This document shows positions 22,113 through 34,709 of a stretch of 64,000 nucleotides of DNA, piece after piece (position 1 is the stretch's first letter; each line of letters starts with the position of its first letter). The position numbers and the translations under genes are program-made. Below the pieces are notes generated by a model, which worked only from the letters and a program-made list of their open reading frames with translations, had not been told where the DNA came from and made no database searches. Source of the stretch: Polytrichum commune (lineage: Eukaryota > Streptophyta > Polytrichopsida > Polytrichales > Polytrichaceae); assembly GCA_950295325.1 (NCBI GenBank), contig OX485803.1:24180001-24244000 (forward strand), written 5' to 3'.

Positions 22113-23447
22113 AAGCCTGAAAGCAAATTATCACATTGCCTTCTGTTCAATACTTATTCCCTCGATAATATTGTGGGAAATTCGACAATACTCATTGCTA
22201 GCCACAAAATATTTGTCATTATGAGAGGTTTGATATAGTTGTAAATAATCTCAATTGCAATACTCAAGGTATCCTTCGCTTGAAGATCATCTATAATTGT
22301 TGATGAATAGGCTCACTAAAATTTAAACCTATAAATACCACAAGAAACATTGAATACTAGAAAAACTTACAACATTGACACTAATTGATTAAAGAAGACA
22401 AGACATTTCATAATAAGGTGTAGATGCTACTCTCTATTAGAATGTAATATTTGATAAATGGGAACTAAAATTATAGCATTGAATCTATAAATTTATAGCT
22501 GCAACAAACGTTTGTCCACCCCATGACATCATTGTAGATTAGATGTGTTTATTTTCTCACAAAGCATTTGACATCAAACTTCTATTCTCTATTATTGAGA
22601 ATTCTTTTTGCGATCAGTTTTCCTTTCTCGGCATCCAATTGTATGACCAAAATTGATGATGCCCTCCATGCTTCCAAAGTTGTTGCAAGTAGCAAAGATC
22701 TTTAGAAATGTCCATGCTCCACCTTGTCAATGTGTGCAAATATCATGAACTATGTTGGTTTTGTAGTACAATCCCCAACATAATCATTGCTTTACGTTGA
22801 TGCAATTGGATTTATGGTGAGTAGGTTAACCTTCAAAATCCCAACCCTCGCTACATCCACAATATAAGTCCAAAATCAGGGGACATGCGCAATACAAGAG
22901 AGACTAGAAGAGGTGACAAACACATATAATTCACAAGCCCAACGAAAGCACACTACATGTTCTAGTCACACTCTCTTGCAGTACATTGATTCACTGTGGC
23001 CAACAACCAATTTCTCACATTTGTGGGTTTCCTCCATCCGCCCAAAATCCATGTCGATACAACATTGTTCACCTCATTCCCCGGTGACACAATTTATGGT
23101 ACAAGACCCTATCATACGCTTGTCCTTACTTGTAGACCAAATTTTATTTGTTCATAATGACATTCGTCTTCATCTGTATTGTATGACAAGGACTGTAATC
23201 GCAAATAGACACCAAAAAGTCATGTGTAAGGATGAGATTCAACTACGGTATGTGCTCAATATGTAGACACCGACCTATATTCAATACAAAACAAAATTAG
23301 AGGAGACAAAGAATTACCACTAAACCTAACGTTGTAAATTACTGTTTGTGCATACCCATTCCTCGTGTCTAAGAATGATCATCCAGACACCATCCAGGCT
23401 TGATATTGAACTTGTCACCAAGTGTAATTTGATCTATTGATTCTAAG
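22113..23447. other. No gene seen
   Basis: AT-rich sequence, perhaps the decayed 3' part of the CACTA element. The open frame at 22,913-23,266 (plus) has no recognised motif and skewed composition, and is not called. Confidence 0.45.
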
Positions 23448-23730
23448 TTGCAACTCGGGGGGTTCACTGCCGAAAATCGTAGAACAATGTGCGATAAAAA
23501 ATAGGGTCTAATATATTCATTGTAGATAAATTTTGTAAAAAACTTACATATAATATAGGGGGTTTTAAAATAATGAAAAAGGATTACATGTAAAATACCA
23601 TCACACCTTTATTTTGAAAAATACCATACCTTATAATCTTTTCTGCAAGGTAAATAGCCCCCCAATAAATAGGTCCTGAACGCACGTGTATGCAAAATAT
23701 AAGAGGGAGTGAACCCCCCGAGAGTTGCAA
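23448..23730. mobile_element. 283-bp MITE with TTGCAACTC ends
   Basis: The left end TTGCAACTCGGGGGGTTCAC matches, inverted, the right end AGTGAACCCCCCGAGAGTTG plus CAA, apart from a two-base indel. The interior is AT-rich and non-coding. Confidence 0.6.
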
Positions 23731-23813
23731 GGATTATGGGTAAATAGGATACCCTAGTTTCGTGAATACACAAACGCTTGCAACATTATGAGTAAACACT
23801 TCTCGTATTTTCT

Positions 23814-24570
23814 ACTGCAGTCTAACCTCGTCAATACGATACCCTCGATATTACGACACATTTTTGCGAGACCAAACTTTTTTTGTTCAAAACTCCCTCT
23901 TTTAGACAACTACGGCACTCGATAATGCGACATTTAGAATCTCCGTTGTGTCATATTAAAGAGGTAGTTAATGCTAAAATTCCGTTCATCTATGTTATGT
24001 ACATCTAAAAGACATCCATTTTCACTCGGGAACTACTTGGGAACTTCACTTATCATTGGGAACTTCATGAAAATTAGGGTTACTAGTGTAGAATGGACAT
24101 GGTTAGGGTTAGAGTGGCCTCCTAATCCAACACATGTGGATGATGTTGCTGCACCTACAATATAGCTTAGTGATGCTAAACGTCATGCATCATTGTTGTC
24201 TAGTTTCTTATCAGAGAACTCCTTATATTTTGGTGTTAATGAAATGATTAGTTTTCAAAAGTTTGTAGGGAATTTAGATAAGATGACAATTGCTAACTTG
24301 GGTAGGCAACACTGTAGATCTTTGGACTCCTATTTCAAGAGTTCTTGAAAATATTTATATTTGTTTGGAGTTATAAGTTATTCTTTCATACCATATGTAT
24401 TGCTTAAACTTGTTGTATATAAATTTAAGCTCATATTACTTATGTTTTTGTATTCCCTCAATAATACAACATTTTTACACCATTTGTCATATTAATGAGA
24501 AGACGACACCTCGATAGAACGACTTTTTTTGTGTTTCCCAAAAGTGTCATACTAAGAAGGGAGAACAGTA
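23814..24570 (+). mobile_element. pogo/Tigger-like element, decayed
   Basis: The left end is CAGTCTAACCTCGTCAATAC. The right end finishes CATACTAAGAAGGGAGAACAGTA, a diverged form of the expected inverted end. The interior has a short frame ending FQKFVGNLDKMTIANLG and RSLDSYFKSS, like the tail in the 4,300-5,212 element. No DDE core remains. Confidence 0.55.
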
Positions 24571-25974
24571 TAGGCAATTGTATGCAGTGTCATAAAATGC
24601 TATGCACTTTGGCTTTCGGAGTCCATTCTTCATAGTGACATGACACAGTGTAATATGGAAAAACTTTCATATCTCACACTTTCACCATTGCCAATTTAGA
24701 TTTGCTCAAACTAGGGCAAGCTTCGAATACTTTGAGCTTCAGCTCAAACATTGTCCAATTAAAGCATCAATCTCCCGACAATTTTACACAAACTCTTCAT
24801 GTAGTGGGACACAAACTCTTCATAAATAGTCATGCCTTGGAAGACCATGTCACAAGTGTTTTTATGGAAGATCATGTAGATTAGCTAGTCTTTTATACAT
24901 CTCAACATAATTATCTCTCAGCCTACGAATGGGGAGATATGACCCGTGTCACTAAGGCATTGTGAATGAGTCTTGTGTGGTCACGGGCATGGTGCATCCG
25001 GGCCATCGATCCACCAAGCCCCATCCAAAGGCCTCAGTGGCCCTCATTGGCGTTAGGGCTACATTGTAGAAGTAGGCCTAGGTCGCTAGTAGCTAGGTAG
25101 GTTGGGATTGATAACTAGTGGGTAGGTACTAACTAGGTAGTCACTAATCCCTTCTCATGAAATCTTCAGAATTGTTCAAACTTTAAGCTTAACTTGTCAC
25201 TTGGTGATACTAATTGTCATGATCACAAATGCCCTCTCCTCTAATTGATTTTTTCTTGTTTAAATCACTAAATCTTGTAGTTTTGTTGCTCAAGTGAGGT
25301 ATGTAAGTTGAGCGGATCCAATGGAGGGAGGGAATTATTGTATATGAGCGTATCTCTCATTCATTCAACATACAAACCTTGAAATAGTATGCAGTCTGGA
25401 GGTTACTTTTTTTTTTGGGTTAAATTGACACAAGAATTAGCTTTAAAGACTCTAAATTAGTCTTTCTGAATGCCATTTGAGATGAATGAACAACAAGCCT
25501 ATGGGGGGATATATTTTTATGGTGGAGATTTTCAATGATGACACAAATAAATGATATGTTGGTAGACTATCATATTACAATCATTGCAAGGAGGGAGACT
25601 ACCCACAATCATATAGCATAGATTTACAAGACAATTGTACTTTCATTAAAGGCATTACATTCTTGGATGAAAATATTTGGTTTGCTTGTTGATAGGCATA
25701 CATATGATTATGTATTGTAGGTGATACTAAGTATGATACAATTATAGACTAATCTATGTAGACTTTTTTGTCGCCACTCTTCTTAATTGGACATGTCTAT
25801 TTGAGTTGTATACATGCAAGTCTTAAAGTTAGGTATATATAATAATAAGTGTCAAAATATAAAGACAAGCTTCCCTTAGAAGTTTATGTGAAGTTGGATT
25901 CAATGCCCAACATGCTCCAAGGTCCAAAACTTCCATGCCTAGCACATTTTTGGGCTTAATTGGTAAAAATACTA

Positions 25975-26395
25975 CACTAAATATACTATTTTGTGAGGTT
26001 GGTACTAATTCAAGTCACACGCACCATCTAGCCAAATCACAAAATTACCGAGGGTCGAAGTTGCTATTGAGTGACACTAAATTCATGACTACAGTAAATT
26101 CTATGTTCATATACCATAGATTTCAAGAAAATTAGTGTGTTCTTGTGATTAGTGCACATCATATGCTTGTCCATGAATAATGCCAAGTGCTAATACATTC
26201 AGTGATTAGTGCCATGTGCCGGTGTTTTAAGTGAAAGTGCCAAGTGCCAAGATGAATAATGCTAACTAGTCTTAGATCTAAGATCTGTTGGTGACACTAA
26301 TTCATAGCGTAAAGGAATTTAGTATCACCTTCACTAATTTCCAACCCTCACTAATTTCCCATGCTCACTACTTGATATATTAGTGTAGTGTTTCC
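25975..26395. mobile_element. MITE, CACTAAAT-palindrome family
   Basis: Begins CACTAAATATACTATTTTGTG and ends ATATTAGTG. Diverged member of the family seen at 3,743, 31,949, 36,822 and 38,405. Lies within the left arm of the 24.9-kb element. Confidence 0.45.
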
Positions 26396-26767
26396 AAGTC
26401 CAAGCAGTTACATGTTACGATCTTTCAATTTGTCTTTATTAATTTGAGATATCTTCTCTAGATTCCTCTAAAATGTTGGGTAATTATCTTGAAGTCTTGA
26501 ACTTCAACCGATTATTTCTCAAACTCAACCGCTTCATTGGGTAACTAGTGGTCGGTTCTCCCCACTCATTGGCCTAGTGTAGTTTAGTCCATGTGTGAGA
26601 AGGGACTAGTGAACTACCTAGTTAGTACCTACCCACTAGTTAGCAATCCCAACCTATCTAGTTACTAGTGACCTAGGCCTACTCTTACTATGTAGCCCAC
26701 CTCAATAGAAGCCTAGCCCCTTATTATCTTGGCAAGCTAGCTAACTAGGTACTAAACCTGATTCATG

Positions 26768-29700
26768 CAGTCTAACCCCGATAATACGACACCTTGTTTA
26801 TATGACACATTTCCCGTTGACCAAACTTTCTAGTGTTAGTTTACCCCGATATTATGACTACGATGCTTGTAATACAACATTTTTTAGGTCCAATTTGTCA
26901 TATAATAGAGGTAATTAATGTGCAAATGTGATGGGACCCACAATGGGATATGCCTTGGGGGATTGGGGAGTACATGATGAATTCATCAATTAGTTAACTT
27001 AACTTAACTTAACTTAACTCAACTTAATTGTTTAAAACCTTAATTCAAAACATACATTGCACTTCTAAGTCTTTGGCTTTGGGTGGAGGTTGAAGGGTTT
27101 AGGGATTGTTGGATCTACAAAATATAATTGAGAAGCTGTTGATTTATCTTCTTGATTTGGAATTTTAGTCTTCACACGTGAATCTCACATCTCTTTAGAT
27201 TGGAAATTTCAGTCCTCGCAAACCTTATACTCCTAGATTTGCCCATGCCACTTTTCAATTTCTTGGCTCTGGAGGTGTTAGGGCGAGGTTCTATGTACCG
27301 GTCCTAGTTCATTTTTTGAAAAATAAATGGGTGGATGGGTGAAAAAAGGGTGGTACCATGTGCCCATCCCCCTCACCCAAGGACAGATAGCCCACATGGA
27401 TGGGTGTCCCGCATTATATGTTGTGCAAGAATGGGTGCCAAAGGACCAGCGGTCCTAACGGTCAAGAGAAGGACATGTGCCGGTTAGAGAGCTCCGGTCA
27501 CCGGAACAGCCGGTCACCTTGGGTACTAAAGACCATATTGTTCTTCAAGTCCTTTCTTTTGGGGTACTCCTAGGGCTCCATAGACTTGCATCATGCACTC
27601 TTTGTACACTCAAAGCCTAGTTGTGAGAAGAAATGAAAAGGAAAGAAGAGATAGAAAATGTTTGTATGTTATATTGTTGGAGTTCTCATCATGAACTCAT
27701 GGGAACTCATGGGAACGTGTATCTCATTATGTTTTCAAGAATTTAGATCTTAATAACACGAAAAATACATATATAAAATGCAATGTGATGGTAAGTGTTG
27801 GGTTTAATAAAATAAAATAAAAATGAAAGACTATAAAAATGTATAAAGAATAACTTATAAACAATGTGTTATCACAATTTCAACTGAAAGTAAAAAATAA
27901 AAAATAAATGTATATATTTCCATAGATGACATCCATGCCAACCTGTGAACACCAAGAACACATAATTGAAACTTCATTCAATAAATGTATGGGAATTCTT
28001 GTACAAGTCAAATATCAAAAGTTAAATGATGATGATCTTCATTACCGGTCACCTTCATAAAGTGTGACATCTTATTATTCACCAAATTTGGTAAGAAAGT
28101 AGGAAATCGAAATAAATCGGCACCCCACATAGAAGTACCCCTTCATTAAATGGGTGACATCACTCTTTTTTGGATGATGTCACATGTTTCTCACCCACTT
28201 AAAAAATGGACCAACACTAGCACATGGAACTTAGCCCTTAGTAGTCGTGAGTGGCGGATGTTTTTATTAGGATTATGATTTCAATAACTTTGGTGTTGAT
28301 GACCACGTATACACTCAACACAACTTGCACACAATTTGGTAAGCATTGACCTCCTCCACATTGGTTATGGCACTAGAAGATGTTTATAATATGGATGAGA
28401 TTGGTTTATTTTATTGTGCCCAACCAAACAAGACATTGCGCAAGGAAAACTTCGTGGGCACGAAATTCAGAAGGACTTTCTCACTCTTGCTCTTGTTGTA
28501 AACATGATAGACATTGACAAGTTTGACATATGTGATTATTTACAAATTTCTATGCCCATAATGCTTTGGAAGGTGGTTGCCAACATATTATGTGTGATGG
28601 TTTGTAGACCAAACGGCCTAGATGACATCAAACATATTTGAGAGTTGGATGATGAGCCTCAATGTACATTTCAATTATCAAAGCAAAAGGTACTTTTAAT
28701 AAAGGATAATTTTGCTACTCATTCCCTTAAGCATATTGATAGGGGTGAATCATTTGGTTTTCTAATCTTGTAGTTGAGCAAAATAACTATTTTTTTCTTA
28801 ACACCTAATGTTACAAGTGTGATACAACCTTTGGATCAAGAACTAATTGCTTTATTCAAAGTTCAATAAAAGAAGAAGCTTTTGGAGTGCATTCTTTTTT
28901 AGTTGGATTATTCTACTACTAACCATGACTTGAGGAAAATAATGCCTAATGTAAGGCATGCTATTGTGTGGTGCTTTCAAGTTGGAGAGGTATAAATCCC
29001 CAAATGATACGAAATAACTGGAGAATGTCCAAGATTGTACTTGTAAAATAGAGTGCCGATTTTGCCATGGATGATGAATGTGAGAAATTGAGAATGAAAG
29101 AAGTAACAAGTGTATTGGCATGTCTCATTTCCTCTTTGAATCTTGGAAGTGAAGAAATGCTTATTGAAGAATAATGCACTTGGCATGACATGAAACTGTT
29201 GATGCAGAGTACAACATTGTTGAGTTGGTGGATTTGGCATGTGATAGAGAAATTCATTTGGGTTTAGATGTGAATGAAGAGCCATCTAAGGGAATGATGT
29301 GGATGACCAACCTGCACTAATAGTCAAGTTTCCTCAAGCCTGTTAATATGCCCAATTACTATCAAATTTTGCAGTGGAGCATCCTTTGGAGTTTTTAGTT
29401 GTAGATGTGACGAACATGCAATCTTTTATGGATAAATTGAATAATAGTCAATTTCCAACATCAACAAACAACATCAAAGACAAAAAATCTTACTTTCGTA
29501 GTGTGTGATATGGTGAAGACATCGTCATGGGACTAGATTGTTTTTAAACTCCATATTGTGTGACGTTGTGAACATATTTCTTTAATAAAAATGTTCTTTC
29601 ATGCCTATGTATTTTCAATGTGTATACAAAATGATATTTTATGTTCAAATAGGCCATTTTCTTGAAAACCTTGATAGTATGACATTTGAGACCAAATGTC

Positions 29701-29780
29701 ATAGTATGCAGAATATGACTTTCGGACAATATGACACTTTCTTGCCCCACCAAACATGTCATATTAAAGGGGCAGAACAT
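26768..29780 (+). mobile_element. pogo/Tigger-like element, formerly autonomous (about 3.0 kb)
   Basis: The left end CAGTCTAACCCCGATAATAC at 26,768 is the family TIR. The right end is the diverged form CATATTAAAGGGGCAGAACAT near 29,780. It contains a dead DDE_1 transposase at about 28,380-28,900 and an (AACTT)n run at 26,996-27,028. By length and content it is the closest to an autonomous parent of the shorter copies at 4,300 and 23,814. Confidence 0.6.
28380..28905 (+). pseudogene. DDE_1 superfamily (Tigger/Jerky) transposase remnant
   Basis: Near 28,392 the frame reads MDEIGLFYCAQPNKTLRKE, matching the MDETGLFxxxxPxxTL motif that holds the first catalytic Asp of DDE_1 transposases. Further on, KDNFATHS matches the second-Asp motif (DNxxxH), and NVTSVIQPLDQELIALFK matches the TSxxQPLDxGxIxxFK block. 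Many stops and frameshifts separate the motifs, so it is a pseudogene. The N-terminal CENP-B-type DNA-binding part is not recognisable. Confidence 0.7.
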
Positions 29781-30104
29781 TATTATGTAGCATACTCATC
29801 GCCTCCTAGCCCTGATTAGCCCGAGAAGCTAGCTAGTTACTAAACCATGCATTTATGCCATGCGTACCCATATAGCCTAGGCCCTAGTATGTGCCCATTT
29901 CATCTGTCATGGGCCGCCCCACCCACCTAGGTGGCATCCACTCCCCTAGCCCCATCACCAACAAGGACCACTGAGGCCCTAAGATGGGCCTTGGTGAATT
30001 GACGGCCCGGATGCACCATGCATGCGACCACACAAAAACCCTTTGACAATGCCTCATTGACACAGAGATCCGACTACTAATTACAAATGGGCTGATTGAG
30101 TTTG

Positions 30105-30142
30105 AGTTGTACTAGTGTGACTAGTTCAGGTCACACTAGTAC
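30105..30142. repeat. Near-perfect palindrome with CACTA-like ends
   Basis: TTGTACTAGTGTGAC is followed by an 8-base loop and then GTCACACTAGTACAA. The right arm continues CACTAGTACAAAACATGG, resembling a CACTA terminal repeat. It may be two CACTA ends joined head to head, or a solo end with a subterminal copy. Confidence 0.5.
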
Positions 30143-30379
30143 AAAACATGGCACTTGTTTTGACACTAAAAGGTTCATTTGACATGTCTTCAAATTTTGG
30201 TTCATGGCTCCTAAGGTGGTCCAAAGAACATCATTTGGGCCATGTGCTAAGGGTCATGCCCCTTTTGATGTGATAATTTTCGGGTCCATGGTAAGTTTTA
30301 TGCAATTAAGTTGGTTAGTAATTTGTAGGGGTAAATTTAGAAAATGAATAATTATATTTATCCCATAAGAAGACTATCT

Positions 30380-30540
30380 AACAACACATGTTGGTAGACC
30401 CTCCACACCTAAGACACACAACCACCTATAAGGTTAGGCCAAGGGTGGTGGCCAAGGGATTCAAAGCTTGGACCTCGTGGCCCTCACTTGAATATCTTAG
30501 CCACCGACTCATTGCACCTTACATGTGTAAAGAGAGTGCT
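30380..30540 (-). repeat. Possible tRNA-derived SINE remnant
   Basis: On the minus strand a B-box-like GCTTTGAATCCC follows a TGGCTAAGA A-box-like stretch at roughly the spacing of a tRNA promoter. The match is weak and other explanations are open. Confidence 0.2.
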
Positions 30541-31074
30541 CTATATGTGAAGGCCACTTTTATCTCGTAATGAAATAATGTGCTCAGTAAAGTACCTCTC
30601 ATCCATCCAACATATAAACTTGTCCCTAATTGATTTTTGGCGGATTCGTCTCAAATGACTTGGACTACATTAATTTATGGTCTTTGAACCTATATCTGGT
30701 GTCTAATTGACTAAAATAGAAAAATATGGACCCTTACTATTTTAGTGCTTAGATGTTGGATGAATAAAAGACACACTTGTATGTGGTAATTCCTTCTATC
30801 TCACATCGGTAATTACTAAGGAATGTGACTCACATTTAGATCCAGATGTAGATCTCCAAAACTAAACAAAGATAGAACATTCGTTCACGGACATTCAATA
30901 ATGAACATGGAATCTAGTGTGTAAGCCAAAAATATAACAATTTGGAGGAGGGGAAACAAATCATTACAAGAAGATTCCTAATCTAAACAATGAGAGAACA
31001 TTAGTTCTTTTATATTGCACATTGAATAATATACATGGGATCTAGATATTGTGAATAAACTTGAATGGAGTCTA

Positions 31075-31707
31075 CAGTCTACCCTCTATAAATGTTAACC
31101 CTCGGGAGTGGATCAAAGTTAACATTTATAGAGGTGTTAACAGTTAACAATTATAAAATTATTTTTTTGAGCAATATACAAATCTTAACATTTATAAATA
31201 TAAGCAATTGTGAAGAGTCCTTGTGAGAGAATACCATTCATAAAATTGCAAACCCAATCAAAACTTTATTCAATATCAAGTTTACAAATCACGGGTGAAG
31301 TATGAATCAATGGTTTTTTGGTGAGATTCATCTGCATGCACAACTTGCAAATATTTCTCAATCTGCACCAACAAACCCACATACTTGGACACATCACATG
31401 AACGTGATTCCATGTACCTTCTAATGGTACCAAAACTAGATTGCAAGTCACTATAAGATGGAATGGGTTCCTAACGCATGGTGAGAGAGAGAGGAATGTA
31501 ATTGGATGTGTAATTTTTATCATCCATATTATGGTTGTATTTCATTCGTTAACATTTATAGAGTCAAATTTACAAAGAAGGGAGTACCATTTTGTTAATA
31601 GTTAACACGTTTAACATTTATAGTGTGCAATATGTGGGGAGTAGAAGAAAGTTAACATTTAGAGAGGGTTAACACTTATAGGTGTAACATTTATAGAGGG
31701 TGGACTG
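31075..31707. mobile_element. pogo-type MITE (633 bp)
   Basis: CAGTCTACCCTCTATAAATG at 31,075 is mirrored by CATTTATAGAGGGTGGACTG ending at 31,707, with TA duplications at 31,073-31,074 and 31,708-31,709. Internal copies of AACATTTATAGA recur near 31,120-31,190 and 31,545-31,695. The TIR resembles plant Emigrant/Lemi (pogo) ends. Confidence 0.75.
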
Positions 31708-31948
31708 TATGTCTAATAAGTAGCCAAAAATATAAAAAAACTTCATAAACCTTGCGCATGGCCAATAAAATAGCAAGACGACATCATGACCCACAAGAAT
31801 GTGATTATAATCTAGAAGATTAATAACACAAAATTAGTGGTGGTCCAAATGACAAAATGGCTCAAATGATCGTCTAAAAGAGCATAGATTTCGACACGAA
31901 AAAATCCATGTCGAAGTCAAGTGTTCGAGAGAGCCATGTTATGTACTA

Positions 31949-32270
31949 CATTAAATATGATATTTAGTGTTTGTTACACTAAATATGAATGCATATACAC
32001 TAAATGTCAATAACCCTATGAAAGTAAGTAACATCAAATGTAAACTCAAACATTAAATATCAACTTTGGTATTATGTGGAAGTTACATGTTTGAATTTAG
32101 TGTTAGTAAAGATATGGGGAAAAAAAAATAACAGTGATAAAAGGAGAATTCTAGCCCATCTTCTAGCATATCTTCTAACACTAATTGTCGAGGAATTGAA
32201 AATCAGTGTTGAGCAAGGTAGGGCGGTAACAACATCAAATATAATTAGACACTAAATATCATATTTAGTG
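31949..32270. mobile_element. MITE, CACTAAAT-palindrome family
   Basis: Begins CATTAAATATGATATTTAGTG and ends CACTAAATATCATATTTAGTG, each a palindrome. A further CACTAAATAT copy lies near the left end. Confidence 0.6.
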
Positions 32271-32279
32271 CAGTGAGTT

Positions 32280-34240
32280 GAAGACTTTAGGCAAATACCG
32301 ATCATTTTAAAAGGATCTATAGAATATACCTTGAATTAATAAAGAGACATTGAAATATATCAACATGTGACTCCCCAAAACACTGCTTTCAACTTGTTTC
32401 AGCTTCATACAAGAAGTTTCTCATAAACAGTTATAACCTGAAAAACATGACATAACCTAAGCCTTGTCTTGCAATTTTATGTCAATGCAAACGTGAGGAG
32501 TCACATATCTTTCCACCTATTTTAAGACTTGTAGTCGGGTTCAAAAATGGTCAATTCTCAAACTCAACTGGCCCATTTGTAACTAGGGGCCGGATTTTCC
32601 ATTTGTAGGCCCGGCGCCTACTTTGGTGAACATGAAGGTCATGGGGGAGTGGATATTATATGTAGCCATTGATTGTGCAAGGGCTTCATTCAAAGTGACA
32701 TGGGGCAAACCATCTCAAAACATTTTGTTACCACAAGTGATATATTAAATGTGTTGCTCAACTATAATTTATTTTGATTCGACGTCTTGGCCACTAGCAT
32801 AGGATGTGTTGGAGGTTCTTGTGTTGAGAGTACAAGTTGGGTATGCATGTACTAAGTTGGTGCATTGGATGTGGGCATGTTTGACCATGTTGGATATGCT
32901 ACAAAGTCCACAAACTAGTAGAGTTTTCCTTAAAAAACTATGGGGATGGAGGGTGAAACACTGCACAAGAAAAAAATCAGGAGTTACATTGTATTTCTTT
33001 TCTTGTATAGCTTGCCTCTCCCGTCATGTTAGGACCTTCAAATGAACACATGTCCTCGAAGAGTTTTTCCTTCTATTCTCCTAATCAACTTCAATGAACT
33101 AAGTATTGGCTTTGATTGTTCATTCTTGGGAACATGTAAATTGGGCTTGGGGACTTTTTGAGAAGTGTGAGAGAGCCTTGAGGTTGGTAGGCACATATAT
33201 TTGTTCGAACCAGAGAGTTTCTTGCTAAGGTAACTACATTTATTGTGGACACTTTTGACGAGTTTGAGGTTTTTGGAGTGATCTAATTGAATTGTCGATC
33301 ATCTATTAGGAATTCAAAGTGGTTTTGGAAGCCATGCAAGTCAAAATATTTCAATCAAATCAATATTTTTTGTAGAATGTCAAAGTGAAAAGCTTTCATG
33401 ACCCATTGTAGTCACATAGGGACATCCATTTGTGTCACCCATCTTGGTTATGCCCCACCTTTTGCACAGGATGATGTGCTTCTTGAATGACCTCTTATGA
33501 TCTTAAATAACACCTCTTAATTGTGAGAATGTGGTACCACCAAGTTCCATGCCATGCTTGCTTTTAATGCCTTATGTAGAGTTATTTGAAGTATAAAACT
33601 GACAAATCTACAGCCTTACTCATGTTAGAATTGCCACTCACTTATCAAGAGGAAGGCCCTGGGTGTCACATCACCTTCCTTTTTTAAACCGTCCGACGAT
33701 GCATGTCTTTCTCCATGGCCGTTGACGTCTCCCTTTCTCTCCCAAACCCTGAATTCATCGCAACTGATTTGATCGATGTGGATGCATGCAATCGAGAATT
33801 TTTGAGGTCGAGGCGCTTCTCCAATTGGTGAAGTGTTGCCTTAATTGGTGGACAACACTGGTTTCAAAGCATGCAAAGGCACCATGGATGATTTTCAGCT
33901 TGCAGGGAATTCGATAGAGTATGAATTCTTCGCTTTGACAATTCGTGCCACTGATGAAAGTTGTTGCATCTATGTCCGCATGGCTGGTGCTCACCCACAC
34001 CACTGGTGTGCTGACCTTCACATTCTTGGCGGTGATGGAAAATCCCAATTCTTCCAACTCTCCAAAGCATCGTGCTTCCTTCGGATTGGGTAGAGGCGGT
34101 TACGCAAGAGGCCGACCCACTAAGCTATCATCAGTGATCAGTAAGACTTCCTCATTTGCCACAAAAAAGTTGATTCAATGCTGGATGTTCAAGTTGGAAT
34201 TCAAGTTTTGACCAGCAATTAGAGGTTGTTTTTGAAAGCA
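32280..34240. other. No firm gene
   Basis: Mostly featureless. At 33,755-34,211 open frames overlap on both strands and base composition is more balanced than around it, which could mark an old exon, but I recognise no motif (for example TMDDFQLAGNSIEYEFFALT on the plus strand). Confidence 0.35.
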
Positions 34241-34245
34241 TTTCT

Positions 34246-34705
34246 CTACATTATGATATGCTTTCTTTTTCGTATATGAAATGCATCATAATACACTTTG
34301 GAAAAGTGTCCTCACTTTTCTTCAGGTGCTCTGATTTGACTCTTAACTTTCAAAGAAATTCTTTATATTATGATCTACTTGCTTTTTTGGTGTCTAAAAT
34401 GGACATACATTGTGGAGAAATGTCATCATTTTCCCTGCAGGTAATGTGGTTTGGTTCTTAACCTTCTAAGAGCTCCTTCACATTATGATCTGCTACTTCT
34501 TTTGGTGGTGGAATGCATAGTGAACATTGTGGAGAGGAGTGTCACTACATTGTGGGAAAGTGTCATTGGTTTTTCTTCAAGCGCTCTAATATGGTTCTTC
34601 AACCTTCGAAGAAATTCTCTACATTATGATTTGCTTGTTTGGTGTTTAGAATGGACATACATTGTGGACAAGTGTCAACAATTTTCCTTCAGGTTTCTCT
34701 GACTT
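34246..34705. repeat. Degenerate tandem repeat, period about 116 bp
   Basis: The word (A)CATTATGAT recurs at about 34,250, 34,366, 34,481 and 34,622, each followed by a GGACATACATTGTGGA-like and a TTTTCCTTCAGG-like block. Spacing is 116, 115 and 141; the last unit has an extra GTGTCACTACATTGTGGGAA segment. Confidence 0.75.
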
Positions 34706-34709
34706 GGCT

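Larger units (their letters stand above)
24930..30090. mobile_element. Element with long complex inverted termini, split by a pogo insertion
   Basis: The left arm (CTAAGGCATTGTGAATGAG, then GGTGCATCCGGGCC and GGCCTCAGTGG, 24,950-25,050) is mirrored at about 29,950-30,070 on the other strand. A second inverted pair exists inside: GTGGGTAGGTACTAACTAGG near 25,119 mirrors CCTAGTTAGTACCTACCCAC near 26,617. Long TIRs without a recognised protein suggest a non-autonomous Mutator-like or foldback element. The 26,768-29,780 pogo element lies between its arms. Outer target duplications were not found. Confidence 0.5.

Noticed and set aside
22913-23266. 117-aa plus-strand frame
   Set aside because: No recognised motif, no splice context, His/Ser-rich composition. 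Insufficient support.
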